NCBI GenBank assembly: GCA_036924285.1 | Contig: JAYKYS010000001.1 | Location: 33,975,501 to 34,039,500, forward strand | DNA: 64,000 nucleotides | From: Asterella californica | Lineage: Eukaryota; Streptophyta; Marchantiopsida; Marchantiales; Aytoniaceae | Reading direction: 5' to 3' | Part shown: piece after piece, positions 36,282 through 48,600 of the stretch | Position numbering within the stretch: the stretch's first letter is position 1 | Layout of the letters: every line of letters starts with the position of its first letter | Translations under genes and position numbers: made by a program | Notes under the pieces: model-generated | Database searches by the model: none | The model's input: the letters and a program-made list of their open reading frames with translations, nothing else | Told to the model about the DNA's origin: nothing

Positions 36282-36750
36282 TCACGAGGACATGGAGACC
36301 ATGCAAGATGCCGGTAGTGTGTACACTGCAGTCTGTTGTAATATGAACAGATTACCATCGGGCATCCATGTTGTGCCATCGGGGATCTGGAATCCTACCC
36401 CACGTAAAAAATGCATGTGGATTTCGAGTTCATCACTAGGAAAATTGAACTCTTGACCTGCATTCATATATATTGTGACAAGAGGAAACTAGAGCATGTG
36501 CTCGCCAGGCAGGTAGAAAATACTACCGGCAGGTACAGTCAACTGACGTGCATCGCATATCGCAAATTCGTGTAGTGGACGGCCGTCTCACATGAAGAAT
36601 CGAGTTCCCGCTGGGAACGTAAAAGCTACACCCGTCTTGAACAAGAAACAGTGGTTTCGCCACATAGCACGCTCCCATGCTCGTGTCCGACTCCTCGAAA
36701 CGACACCTTGTTCACGCACACGATGATAATCACTCACAGCTTCGAAGCTG
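36282..36750 (-). pseudogene. Unknown Pro-Ala-Gly-repeat protein remnant inside the MULE
   Basis: One minus-strand frame reads through about 150 residues with only two stops. It repeats a short pattern around PAG and F (FTFPAGTRFF, LTVPAGSIFYLPGE, FNFPSDELEI, FQIPDGTTWMPDGNLFI). The regular alternation of hydrophobic residues with PAG/PDG turns suggests a beta-rich or beta-solenoid fold. I do not recognise the family. It lies downstream of the transposase on the same strand, so it may be a second gene of the element or captured host sequence. Confidence 0.35.
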
Positions 36751-37499
36751 AACACCTTCACGAATTCGCAAACTATGGAGAGAAGTGAACTCGCTGGAAT
36801 TTGCAGCTAGGCCTTGGAGCTCTGCACCGATTTTCCTCCGAAGTATAAACCCATCGCCTTGCATGCATGCTACGTGTAGTGTAAATGGACGGCTTCAACG
36901 AACTTACCATAAATGACCGCCATCGCCGAAATGCAAAATGGCTGCTGAACGCATTCTTATACTTTCCTCCAAAATCCTTTTAAGACACCAAAGCGTGCCT
37001 GTATTATCTGTCAAGCGTGCCGCCACAACTATGCACCCAAACACCCATGTCAGGGGACAGAAGAGAGTTCCCGAATCAATGCGGACAAGGTGAAAGTAAA
37101 TCTGTTAGACGAGCTGTGTGAGTGTCAATAACAAGAGTAGAACGACTAAAATATAAGGTTGTAAGTCTTAACAGAAGGAGACGGACTATTGATGCGAACC
37201 TCTTGATATCGCTTCCGTTTCTGGATCATCACTGAGCATGTAGTATCGCTTGTGAAACTCGATAATTTGAACTAATTGATCGTCACCTTCCATAAGAAAC
37301 CATAAGAAAGGAATTCTTGAAAATTTAGGCCGCGAGTGAAGCCTGAAGTCTCTTTATTAAACATCAACCCAAGGCGTTTAAGTACCTCGTACATAATCGA
37401 GTTCTGGTGCTATAAAGTACCTCCTACATAGACTCAAGCGAATCCTTCATACACCGGATCTACATCTTCTGTTATATTATACACTACATCCTCCTCTGG
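36751..37499. other. MULE interior, nothing recognised
   Basis: No motif-bearing frame seen. Confidence 0.45.
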
Positions 37500-38996
37500 T
37501 TCACTTTCAGAGTCAATGGCAGGGTCCGCCACTTTCCTCTACAGTGACCATGAATGTGCTGAAGAAGGACGCTCTTCGCTGCATTAATCAAGCCCTTGCA
37601 GCGATCGAAAATGATCACTATGTGCTTCTGCCCCAAGCTAAAATGTCTGTCTCATCAGGGAACAAAACCAAGTCCAGATCTCCTCATCCTCACTTGCTGC
37701 TACCGCAAAGCACATAATAATCCACTGGTTGTTCCCGTCTGAACAGCTGCATGTAAATATATGGGATGGAATATTTTGTTTTTTGTGTGGCATGCATCAA
37801 GAGTTATCACCTTCCGCGAGAATTGCAACGCGTGCCGACAAGCACTTGGACACACAAAAATTAATTTGAAAATTCCAGAACCTGACCAAGTTCCATACTC
37901 AACTATGCACTCCGGATCAACCTCTTTAATCCTCCGGCTGAGAGCAGGTATGGCGTGAAAATATATACTCTGTCCACCCTGGATCCAGACACGAGCTTTC
38001 TCTCTCATCTATAAGCCGTCCAATAGGTTGCGCGTTTCTCAAATGTTTGGCGGAAGTCTTTCACCAACCTACTGCAAGGAACTTCATTCGGATCTATGAC
38101 CACAGGATTACATGAGCAATGCAAGGTGTTTTGGAGTTCTGAGCCGGACCTCTCCAACTATGCAAGTGGTATGGGCAAGTGTGCTGGAGGTTACACATGG
38201 TATTTCGAAATTGCCAGATTTCAAACATTTATGACAACGCACTCTCCACTCACAACGCTTGGGGAAGCAGACATTCTCTGAAGGCTCCTTGCCCTTCTCG
38301 CAATCATCAATGTTTCGTTGCTTCTCATCAATGATATCGAGAAGGTCCTGCTGACAAATGTCTCACACGCTGTCCGCACACAGCAGCTTCAGGGACTTCA
38401 CGAACCTTCCGGGGTCGAACACCCATTTCAAATCCCAGGTTCTCCACCTCTGCAGCTGGACGTACGCTCAAATCAGTCCCACCTACAACTGCGCATTAGG
38501 ATGACCTTCGTTGTGTGAACTGAAAAACACTTCTAAGCTCGACTCTGTGTTCTCTTTATTTCTCCTTCGACATACAGTCTGTCCATTCCGTTTTCTGCTC
38601 AACGGGTCCTTCCGCATCGGAAATCCATATATACATGTCCTCACGTAATAATTCTCTCGTGTCTTCCGGTGCTTGTTTATCCGGGAATTGTAAACCGACC
38701 AACAATCCAACGCGAACTAGAAATCTTTCATCGACTCAAATGTGCTCCCAGCTGTATACGTGATGATTCAAACTTCAGCTCAGCGTACGTTTTCCAACTA
38801 GGCAGCTCTCGCTCTTCTCCACAGACAGCATAGTCTCTCGCCACCTCTGCCATGGGGTTGGTTCATGCTCGCTTGGTGCCTCGCGAGTTTCAGCTGGCAC
38901 ATTGAAATGACCATCCTCGTCACAAAGAAACTGAATTCGGTCAAGATCACTGTACAAGCTAGATCCTTTGTCAAACCACTCGCTCTCTTCAGCCAT
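37500..38996 (-). pseudogene. Decayed MULE (Mutator-like) DDE transposase
   Basis: Reading the minus strand from 38996: an acidic start (MAEESEWFDKGSSLYSDLD). Next, near 38.25 kb, is a Mutator-type DNA-binding zinc segment (CEWRVRCHKC ... GNFEI ... HTTCI). Then, in the frame 38008-37700, the start of the catalytic core: a FHAIPALSRRI helix and VITLDACHTKNKIFHPIYL, in which D at 37796-37798 is the expected first catalytic acid. After frame changes near 37.7 kb, DRCKGLINAAKSVLLQHIHGHC (37536-37620) matches the family's SDR-KGL...H..C stretch around the second acid. Numerous stops and at least two frame changes make it inactive. The third acid and C-terminus were not found. Confidence 0.7.
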
Positions 38997-39254
38997 GGCC
39001 GTCTCCTCTTCTATCTATCTTCTCTCTTCTTCCATCTGTGCTCATTATCAGTTCGCTCGCAGAATTCAGCTTCAATCTACTTAACATATCCCTCTCGCTT
39101 ACTGTCTATAACATCGTTCCACAGTTCGCGTGCAGTTACTTGGAATATGTTCATATAGTGAGGAACTACTGACAACCCGTGCCTCGACCGTTCACAGTCG
39201 GTACCTTACAGACGAAACCGACCGCGTTCAAATATTTACGTGGTAGACACCGGG

Positions 39255-39347
39255 TCCCCAGCCGGTAGGGGACTGAGCAAGTAAATTCTAAGATCGGGGG
39301 ACTGGTGAAGTACTGACGTTCGTGCCGAGGACTGAGGAAGTAAAAGC
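39255..39347 (-). repeat. Right terminal inverted repeat of the MULE
   Basis: Reverse complement partner of 33985-34079. Just outside it, TCAGTACGTCGAAG occurs twice (about 39356 and 39407). Confidence 0.88.
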
Positions 39348-39602
39348 CTGTTTCAGTACGTCGAAGATAGAAAACAAAAGAAAATAAAGAAAATAAAGAA
39401 TTCTCAGTACGTCGAAGTGTCTACAACTTCGTACGGCTATTCTGCACAAAGTCATTCCTTCTGTAAAGCATCTGTTGCAATCTACGCTGTTTCCGTACGA
39501 CGATGGAAGATTGTGCACGCAGCTCCTAGAATTTCGGGAGGATGAAAGATAAGAGCTAGAAGTTCATTTCACTAGTGGAAGAGGACAGTCTTGAAATCAG
39601 TC
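39348..39602 (+). promoter_or_regulatory. Short upstream region of DDL next to the MULE end
   Basis: Only about 255 bp separate the MULE right end from the DDL ATG. The promoter and leader of DDL must lie here or within the transposon. No core promoter motif is convincing by eye. Confidence 0.4.
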
Positions 39603-42600
39603 ATGGCTCTGTTAGCTTCTTCCTCTCCAGGACTGTGTATGATTAACGTGAAAAACGAGCATGGATTCATGCGCTTCTTTCAACCGATCAAAGATTATCG
39701 CATGAACTTGAACCAGGACTTAAAGAATTCAGAACAGAGAAGTTTAAAAATATCAATTCAGGGTGGTCGTCCAGTCGGAGCTCTGCTGGCGAACATCTCC
39801 AGGCGTGTTGCGCATTGCAGGGTTGCTACAACAACTAATAGCTCAAGTGCTTCCTGTGTTGATAGCCTCGTTAGTTTTATGCTGGAGATAGATACAATCG
39901 CTCTGAACACCGGCCATTCTAGTGTTGATTCAGTTCCACCGGAGGGAATTTTGAAATCAACTCTGTCGTCCTGAGTTTTACAGGCAGAGAGACCTGATGC
40001 GCCACCTGTGAGCACGCAACATCAGAAGACGCCGAAGTTAAGAGTGGGGCTAATCTGTGGTGGACCATCTGCTGAGAGAGGAATATCACTGAATTCGGCT
40101 CGCTCTGTTCTTGACCATCTGCAGGTGAGGCTTCAGTATCCTCCTGAGCTCCACTTCCTCCTCAGAATCCGGCTGCAAAAGTTAACGCGCAGCATGTACA
40201 TTCACTACGTCAGAAAACGGTCATACGAGTAGGTTCATGTCCAGAAGCAGACTTGCGCGCAGATAGCGTTAGCGAGGGTGATTCCAGTTAGTTACAGTTG
40301 CCCGGTCGTCAGATACCCCTCCACCCATTGTACATACGAGTGACTGGATGAACGGAGTAGAATAGAAGTAGTGCTCACGGTGGTGAATGGCTCTAGTCAG
40401 CAGTCTACTAAAATCTTCATGTTGGACAGAAGTTTCAATTGATAGAACTTTCGTACCATTAGTGTCTCCCAATCGCAGCTCTGTCGGAAGGTGAGAATAT
40501 AAAGCTCGATTACAGAAGCCGTCAGTACTTAAAATGTGGACCTGTCTCACCTACATGGATATGGCGGTTAGCTTCAAGTCGCAGTTAAGAAGGCAATGCT
40601 CAGTTGGTGAATCTTACTCGCTTCTAATACACGACATGCTTTGTGGACAGTCAGAAGATGTCGCTATTTGCTGCTATTACTTGGATCCCAAATTGCGTGC
40701 TTACGAAATTTCAGCGATCGAGGTACGTTATATGTTATGTGGCTTACAGCTGTTCTCAGCCTTTCATGTGGTTCTGCATGGATAATACAACTCGTTTCCA
40801 TCCCTGTTGTGCGCCAACAGGCAGGTTAGAAACCTGGGCTAATTGTAAGAAAAGAATGGTTTTTGCTGGCTGATAAGTTGAGAGGATGATGACCAGTAGG
40901 GCAGGGTTTTGAAATGATGCCCGTAGCTCCCATGTATAACCCACTGTACTTTGATGGTAAATTATTTTCTGTCGTTGATGTGCAGATGTATTCAAATACC
41001 CCCTCTGATTTTGACTACAAGATCGATGGGTGAGTTTACCCGTTCTGGACCTCTTTGACGAGGAGATCAGTGTACTGCTTGACCTTGTATCTTGAGCCCG
41101 ATTTACTTGTGGATCCATACCCAAATGCTTTTCCAAGGCACTTCTTTTTTTGTGTGTTTCTTGTTCCCGGTCTGAACATATGGGATTTCTTTTAGTCATT
41201 AATGTGGAGCTCGTGGATTTCTAGAACCTACTCAAATGAGCCGAAAATCTAGAAACACCGCAGGCCGCAGCCTGTCCTATTCATTAGCAATTTTATTATC
41301 AGTTTTCCAGCTGGAAGGCTGGCGAGACGTTTACCTACTGAAAGCTGGGTTTCTGGGCAGAACGGCAAAGAATTACCATTCATTGACAGATTTCCTACAG
41401 GAGTTGCGCGCAACTACGGACATTGTTTTCCCTGTTCTTCATGGCAAGTTTGGCGAAGATGGAGGAATTCAGGTTGATCATAAGTAACTAGGCAGCATTA
41501 CCTCGTCTTGCGCCTCTCCTTTCGCCTTCAAACACGTTGTGGGGCAAACTCCTGATAGGTAGGATGCGTAAAAATGAGTTTAGACGGAAGATGAGCCTCG
41601 GTTGCGTAGGTAAACGAGTATTCTAGGATATCACTACGCGCAGAGTTATGCTTTTGAGATAAACTCTTGAATTCAAGGTCTAGATTGTTGTAAGAAGGTA
41701 CAGAAAGTAAAGAAATGCTAACTCTAAATAAGAATATCTTAGACTGTGGATGCAGATTGCTGATTTCTGCGAGCCTGAAATTTACCTTGCATTTAATGGG
41801 GCAGAGCTTTCTGGAGAGCGCAGGCATTCCCTTTGTTGGGACAAGTGCAGCTGTTGCTCGTGCAGCCTTTGATAAGGTAGGGCTCTACACAAACTATTTG
41901 GTGTCGGTTTTGGCTTTGGCCTTGTGCCCTGTGCCTTGTGAGCAGAAGACAGTGTCAGTACAAGGTCCCGACTGCTTAACTTATGCTGCAGCAGTACTGA
42001 GAGTCGATATGCTCTCGGTCGTGTTAGCTGACGTCCGTAAGGCTAATCAGCTGTCTTACATTCTTCTTTGTATGCGGAGTTTCAGTAAGGCCGCAGTAAC
42101 GGCATCAATAGATTAGACGAATACAAAAGAATCAGTATACACGAAGAATTATGCGCTATGGGAAGCTGTCCGGTATGTTCATTGAAATTATAAGGCTGCC
42201 ACATTCATTGGGCTGTCGTTTGCGTCTGGTGTTGGTAACGCAGTTTGCTGCAGCTGAAGAGCTTGGGCGTCTTGGGTTTGCAACATTGCCTTCTTATCTT
42301 ATTGAGGTAAATCTTGAAGACCAGAACGTGTAAACCGTCACTGTCCCCAGTACGCAGAGTGACTTGAGCGAGCAGGACTTATGATGAGTATGAGAGTCTC
42401 TTAAGAAGGCATTTATCAAGAACTGCATGTTGTCTCATATGGAATGATGTCTAGGCTCTTGAAAGTTATTTCTGGTAACTTTCCAAGTCCCGGATTGCAA
42501 ACTGAACCTTGGTAGCGCGGCAGGATACCGTTGCAGATACTGGCGGCTTGCTTCAGTGGTTCGAGAGAAACGGACTGGATAGATCGTGTGGCCGCGTGGT

Positions 42601-45600
42601 GGTGAGCTAACGCCGAGAGTGCTCTTGATTAATGATTCATTCATATAGAGACTCATTACTCCTCGTTGTAGATGGAGACACCAAGGGCCGCCAGTATTGG
42701 ATGTTAGATCACTCCCAGAATCCTTAAAAGAAGTGCCTGTCGAAATGAAAAGCCTATGGAAGTAGCAACATCTGTCACGAACAGTTCACTTCCACTTGTC
42801 AAAGGTGTCAAGGCGACTTTCAAACCTAAATCTTTTAGCACAGTTTCTAACTTCGGCCTTCAGTAGGCGTTTGTAAGGAGATCGAATTGCTTTTAGTGAA
42901 ATGGGTTTTTCAGCTATCATGTTCAGACCTCAATGGAAAAACTGTGATTGAGGCATGATAAAATTGCTAGATCGTGTGATTGGAGTAAAGTGGTGGACGT
43001 ATTAAGTATTGACTCTACCATTACCCTATGAACAGGTGAAACCAGCTCGTGCTGGGTCCAGTGTGGGAGTAAGTGTAGCAGTGGGAGTTGAGTCAGCCAT
43101 TCAAAGGGCTGAGGAACTTCTTACAGGGGTACATCCAGAACCATAAAACAACAGCTTTTTACCATTGGGCCTTGTACCTCCATTTACTGCAGTTTTTCTT
43201 AACCATAAGCTTATAGAAAAAGATTATCCAGGTATATGTCGGCAAAATAGCTTGGTCAATAAGTAGGAAACAATCCACTTGGTACTATTGTAAAAAAGCC
43301 TTTGTGGTCTCCTCGTTGGGCAGGGTGTAGACGAGAGAGTGGTGGTTGAAGTATTTGCAGAAGGTGGAAAGGAGTTCACTGCTATAGTTCTTGACAACAG
43401 AAGTGGCTCGGCATCTCAACCTGTCACACTTTTGCCAACAGAGGTAGTTCATTGTTGATATCTTTCACTCAGTGTGTTGAATGTTCCTTGTCTCCCGAAT
43501 TCGGGTTTCTGCCAAAGAAAACAACTTAGAAAGTGAATATTTGGAGCTTAATTGCCAATGGTCGTACAGTTTCAAGATGTTCCTTGGTCCGTCCTCTGAA
43601 ATAATTAGGGTTTTCTCGTGGTACATCTTTACATCATACGGTTGGTCGTACAGTTAGCAGAAGAGTATCAGCTGGTATAGATATAGAACTTTAGGCTCAG
43701 TTAAGCACAAGCTTCGAAAATTCAGTCGTTATTTTAGCCACATTGTCTTTAGTGGTTCACGCATGAACTTTTGATTCTGGTCACCAGAATAAATAGATAC
43801 CGAACTTCAGGCTCACTTTAAGGACAATCTTAGAAATTCAGTAATGATCCTGCTCGCTCATGTGTTCAGCGTAAGCAAAGTCTTAGAAATTCTTCCTGTC
43901 ATGCTGTTGCTTATGAGGAGCTCTGCAGGGCAAAAGTTGTTCCTAATTGTGCAGCCACGTTGTTGCACAGTTGGTCCTGGTTCATCTGTTATTTTGTTTT
44001 TGCGTCTTTACCAGACAGGACGTCTTGATGATAGTAGGTTGCGTTTTGTTCGTCCCTGTGAGCTTCTTCTTGCAAATGGTCTTCTGGCGTGAAGGCTTTT
44101 CGTTGTGCCCTTCTCATTTTTGTTGGATCATAAAAGCAAGGTCTTCAAGTGATGTTTCATGCAGGTGGCCTCTTTCTTTGTGGTGATGGAGGGATGAATA
44201 TTGAGCATATAGTAGCTTGGAGACATAACCCTACACAACAGAGTGCATTTCCGCGCGGAAGGACTCTGACTACCGGATATCGTGATGTTTCTGTAGGTAG
44301 AACTTATCGCACGGAGTGATCTGGACGTGGATGGGGAGATTTTCGACTTTCGAAGAAAATACCTTCCCACTAGACAAGTAGTTCTTTCACCTATCCTGCA
44401 ACCTTTGCCCCGTCACTCCGCTAATTTTCAGAGTGAAAATTAACGGGGAGAAGCATACAGAAATGATTCTAGTTTGGTTTGAAGCGTCGGATGCTTTTAT
44501 CTAATAACACGTGTGAGAATACTACGCACGTGAGTATCTCGCGGTGAAATGAGAGGTATGCTGAGCATTGCAAGTCGATAGTTATATGCTGGCTAGATGG
44601 CGCTCCTCCATGTTATGGCTTACAGTCGAAGTAACCATCAAAATGCATCTCGTTTCTTCCAGGTCCATTTTCATACGCCACCTCGCTTCTCCCTGGAAGC
44701 CATCGAGGAAATTCGTCGCGGAGCAGCAAAACTTTTTCAGCTGTTGGGACTTCGTGACTTCGCTCGTGTGGATGGATGGTTGTTACCATATTCAAGTAAA
44801 ATTAATTTGGACAGTCGTGGAGTGGGAGAGAATGACAGGATCGGTCAAGTGGACAGCGGGACCGTGGTCTTCTCTGACATAAACCTGGTACTCCCAAGTT
44901 AAGAACAATCCTTATAGTTTCCTGTTCTCGAACCATCGTAGTTTGCAACTCTGGCATCGTTTTGAAGTTCATACGGAGGGAAAATACTCTTCTTATCCCC
45001 CGGATGTGAAGTGGTTGGGTAACTTCAAACTTAATAATATATAGTATAATTGAGGAGGGAGGATCCGAGAAGAGTCTTCGGACTATGGTCCGTAGTCTAG
45101 TCCGGTTTATGAGATCCGTCATCATTTGCTGCTCTACGCACAGACCATTATATATGCAGCCTCTTTTAGCTCGATATTTATTAACTCTCAGATACTATAG
45201 AATCGATGCAAGGCATGACAAGCGCTCTTACTGTATTCATTTTAGTTATGGTTCACTCGGTCAGTTCCATTCTACCTCCTCTGAATTCAGAATTCACCTA
45301 CTCTTGATGAATGCAGGCTTACTTCTAGACCTCGATTTTTCTGACGCATTAGGAGGATCATACGCATAGAAAGTTTGCACTCCATCTAGTACAGGTCATC
45401 TAAATTGTTCTTCCGTACCTGTTTCCAGGAAATGTGCTCTTTGCTACACATTTCCAACGGTCAGTCCCCAGGTCATAAAAGTTTTTCGACAGAAGGCTGC
45501 AGAGTTTAGCGTACATTGACTCCATCGTTCTTCTTGCTATGTACTTCTCTGGATTCGAATCACGGGCTACCTGTATGTGGGCAGCTCTTGGGCTGCTATC

Positions 45601-48600
45601 CACCTAGACCAAAGTAAATGCAGGCTCTGTCCTTTTCTTTTGGTGATGTTAATTTTCCCCCTTCTTGGTTCTTTTAGATGAGTGGAATGGAGCAGACAAG
45701 TTTCCTCTTTCAGCAGGCTGCAAAGGTATGGATTGGTTACTTTCTCAAGAGTCTAACATCAACCTATGTTTGTAGCTGAAGTAAGGATCACAGTTTCCTC
45801 AACAAGCACGTAATTCTCTGCTTCCTGTTGGCAGATAATCTGTATGGATCTAAAATTCCTTCTCACTGATGTTCTCTACCATCTATACAGGTGGGATTGT
45901 CTCATGCAGGCATTCTCCGGGGCATTCTACATAGTGCTTGTTCACGATCCTTAGAACCTCGATTGAGGGAGTTCAATCAGTGGAGTGCAAGCATGCCAAA
46001 GTCAGGAAATGATCTACCGGCAAAGAAGAAGGTTTTTGTTCTGTTTGGAGGAGATTCATCCGAACGACAAGTATCGCTAATAAGTGGCACCAACGTTTGG
46101 CTCAACCTACGGACGTTTGAGAATGTAAGCTGAATTTCACACGTGTAACTGACTGAAGGTCTCGCCTTGTGGGACTAGTGATGGTTCTCAGATTCGTTTG
46201 TCTTTGACCTTAGCAGAGAGTCTTCGGCTCAAATGGTAAACGTCCACACGCGGACATGCATGTAGCCATTCCGTGTATGCCCGAGTCGGATCCTCGAAAT
46301 ATCGTGAATAAATATACCATACACTATCCGCTTTCATCCAGTAATATCTCGAATCACACTGCTTAGTCTCTTCCTTGTCCTTATTAACTTTGACGTTACC
46401 TCAAAGCCTTCAGTAACGAAATCTGATCTCAACATAAGCTCTTCAGCGAAGTATTAGTTAAAATCCATACAAAGCAAACAAGGTGTCATGTTCAGGGTAG
46501 AATGAATGATCGACACTAACTTTTTCTGTTGATTACGCACTGTTCATTGAAAACATTACATTATTTGGACCATCCAGAGGATTTCTTGCAGTCTTATTGC
46601 TCCCAATTGGATATTCTTGTGCAGCTTGATGTTACTCCCTGGCTGCTGTCACCACGGAATGGCCACCTTTCAGACGACCTACATGGAGAGAATAGAGCTG
46701 TTTGGGCGCTACCGTAAGTCCAGAATGCTGCTTTATTGGATTGACTATTAAAACTGCGAATTAGTGATGAAAATCTCTCATAAGTACGCCGTTGTGACCA
46801 TAGGTATGTATTGATTGTATGTATTGGTTACTTTGCGGATTGAGATATAAGGATGGCAAGTTTCTGTCAGACGATTAAAGTTGTACTCCTGATGCAGCTA
46901 CTCTCTTGTTTTACGACATACGGTGGAGGAAGTTGTGGAAGGCTGCTTGGAGGTGTTAGAACCGAATGCAGCTGCCACTGGGTCCGCACTTATAGAACAA
47001 GTCCAATCTGAGCTCATGAAACACTCAAGTGCATGGCCCACTGGAGTTAGCATCACTTTGATGAATGAGGTTCCAAGGGAGCTGACAATCGAAGAATGGG
47101 TTAAAGAAGCGGAAGAAAACGATGCAGTTGTTTTCATTGCAGGTGAGACTTCTGGTATCTGGCTAAGTTCAAAATCACGGTACATGAGCATTTAACGGGA
47201 TTTGGTACGTTCATTAATCTCCACTACCTTCGAGGTTCAACGAGAGATAGTGCATGCTGTAGTTGCTCGACCGGACGCCCCGCGCACGGATGGACGGTGT
47301 TTGCGGGAGGAACCGGTTGAGGTGTTCAACGGAGGCAGTTACTGCAACTTTCTGTCTCGCAAGTTGAGGATTTCTTATGTTGTCCAACAGCATACTTCTT
47401 TGGTTCCAGGAAGAACACTCATTAGCCAGATACGATACGAGTTACATGTACGTGCTGTAATCTCAAGCCACTCCATGAGCACATTCTGTTAAGTTAATTT
47501 AATAGAGAATAAAAGACTCATGAGCCCAGCATAAGTAACCAATAAAATTCTTTGAACACGAGAAAATCCACATCAGTGAGAGGGAGATTCTGTCATGTAG
47601 TCTTGTGACAGAGAGCGTAGCATGGGTTAAACTTATTAGGCGATATTTTTAGAACAACAAATACTTCTAATCAGAAAATTCGTGCTATTGCTAAACACAA
47701 TGTAAACTTGTGAAGAACGTTTAAGGTAATTATCACCAGCTGTCCGGCGTCCGGTGAGCAGAAGTCTGGCAATAAAGCGTAAGTTCTTCCTAGTGTAGAT
47801 AAAACAATGAATGCAGAACCACTCTTATAGCAAACCGGTTGCAATGCTGGTTCTGGTTGGTGCACGAACCTGTCCTAAGGTATGTTTAATTGCGTTTTGC
47901 GAATAACAGATGCCTGTTCCTGTCAGTTAGTAATCTTACTCACAGCACTGTTGTCCCCTTTCCTTCTGGAAGTACATGGCGGGATCGGCGAGAATGGGAC
48001 GCTGCAGAAACTCTTGGGAGATTCTGGAGTTCCTTTCACTGGTAAAACCGATGTCTTCTTAGTGTCATAGGTTCCTTCGTATGTTGTTGCTGAGTCGTTC
48101 GTCCTCGTTGCCTTTTCCGGAGTTGGCTCAGCGATTGACGCTGTTAGCTCTTCAAACCCTATGGTGCTAAATTTCTGTACAGCGGAGTTGATGAAAAATA
48201 TGACAACTGTTAACAGACATGTACATCAGCATCTGCGTAGCCTACGTATACCTCTTATATCATCGAAGATACGTTTACAGTTGAGCACGTAGAGAGTGCA
48301 ACTTTGAGCTGTGATGAAGCTCAACCACCTGATCTCATTATGCTCTTATCTGGTTGTAGGATCTGGTGTAGAGGCATCAAGGCTCTGTATGGACAAGGCA
48401 GCAACAGGAAGGGCTCTTGCTCCTGTAAGTTAGCTACGTGCGTGGTTCTGAATTTCACGTTTGCATCTGAGTAGAGAAGCTACGTACAGTGTTGACTGAT
48501 ATGTTGATGGCCGATGTCAGCTTTTCGACTCAGGAGTTTACTCAGCGAGAAAGAAACTTCTCAATGTACACGATTTCATGGGAAATGGTTCAGAGTTTGG

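Larger units (their letters stand above)
33985..39347 (-). mobile_element. Mutator-like element (MULE), 5.4 kb, with terminal inverted repeats
   Basis: Bounded by ~95-bp inverted repeats (33985-34079 and 39255-39347) that pair at roughly nine in ten positions. Inside are a decayed MULE transposase on the minus strand (37.5-39.0 kb), a second minus-strand remnant (36.3-36.75 kb) and a plus-strand RPA70-C-like pseudogene (34.2-35.1 kb). No 9-11-bp target duplication could be read with confidence, so the outer ends may be a few bases off. The right end lies about 255 bp upstream of the DDL start codon. Confidence 0.75.

Noticed and set aside
43844..44186. Frames of about 80 codons inside a DDL intron
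   Set aside because: They lie in the 853-nt intron 43444-44296, carry no ligase motif, and are skipped by phase-consistent splicing.
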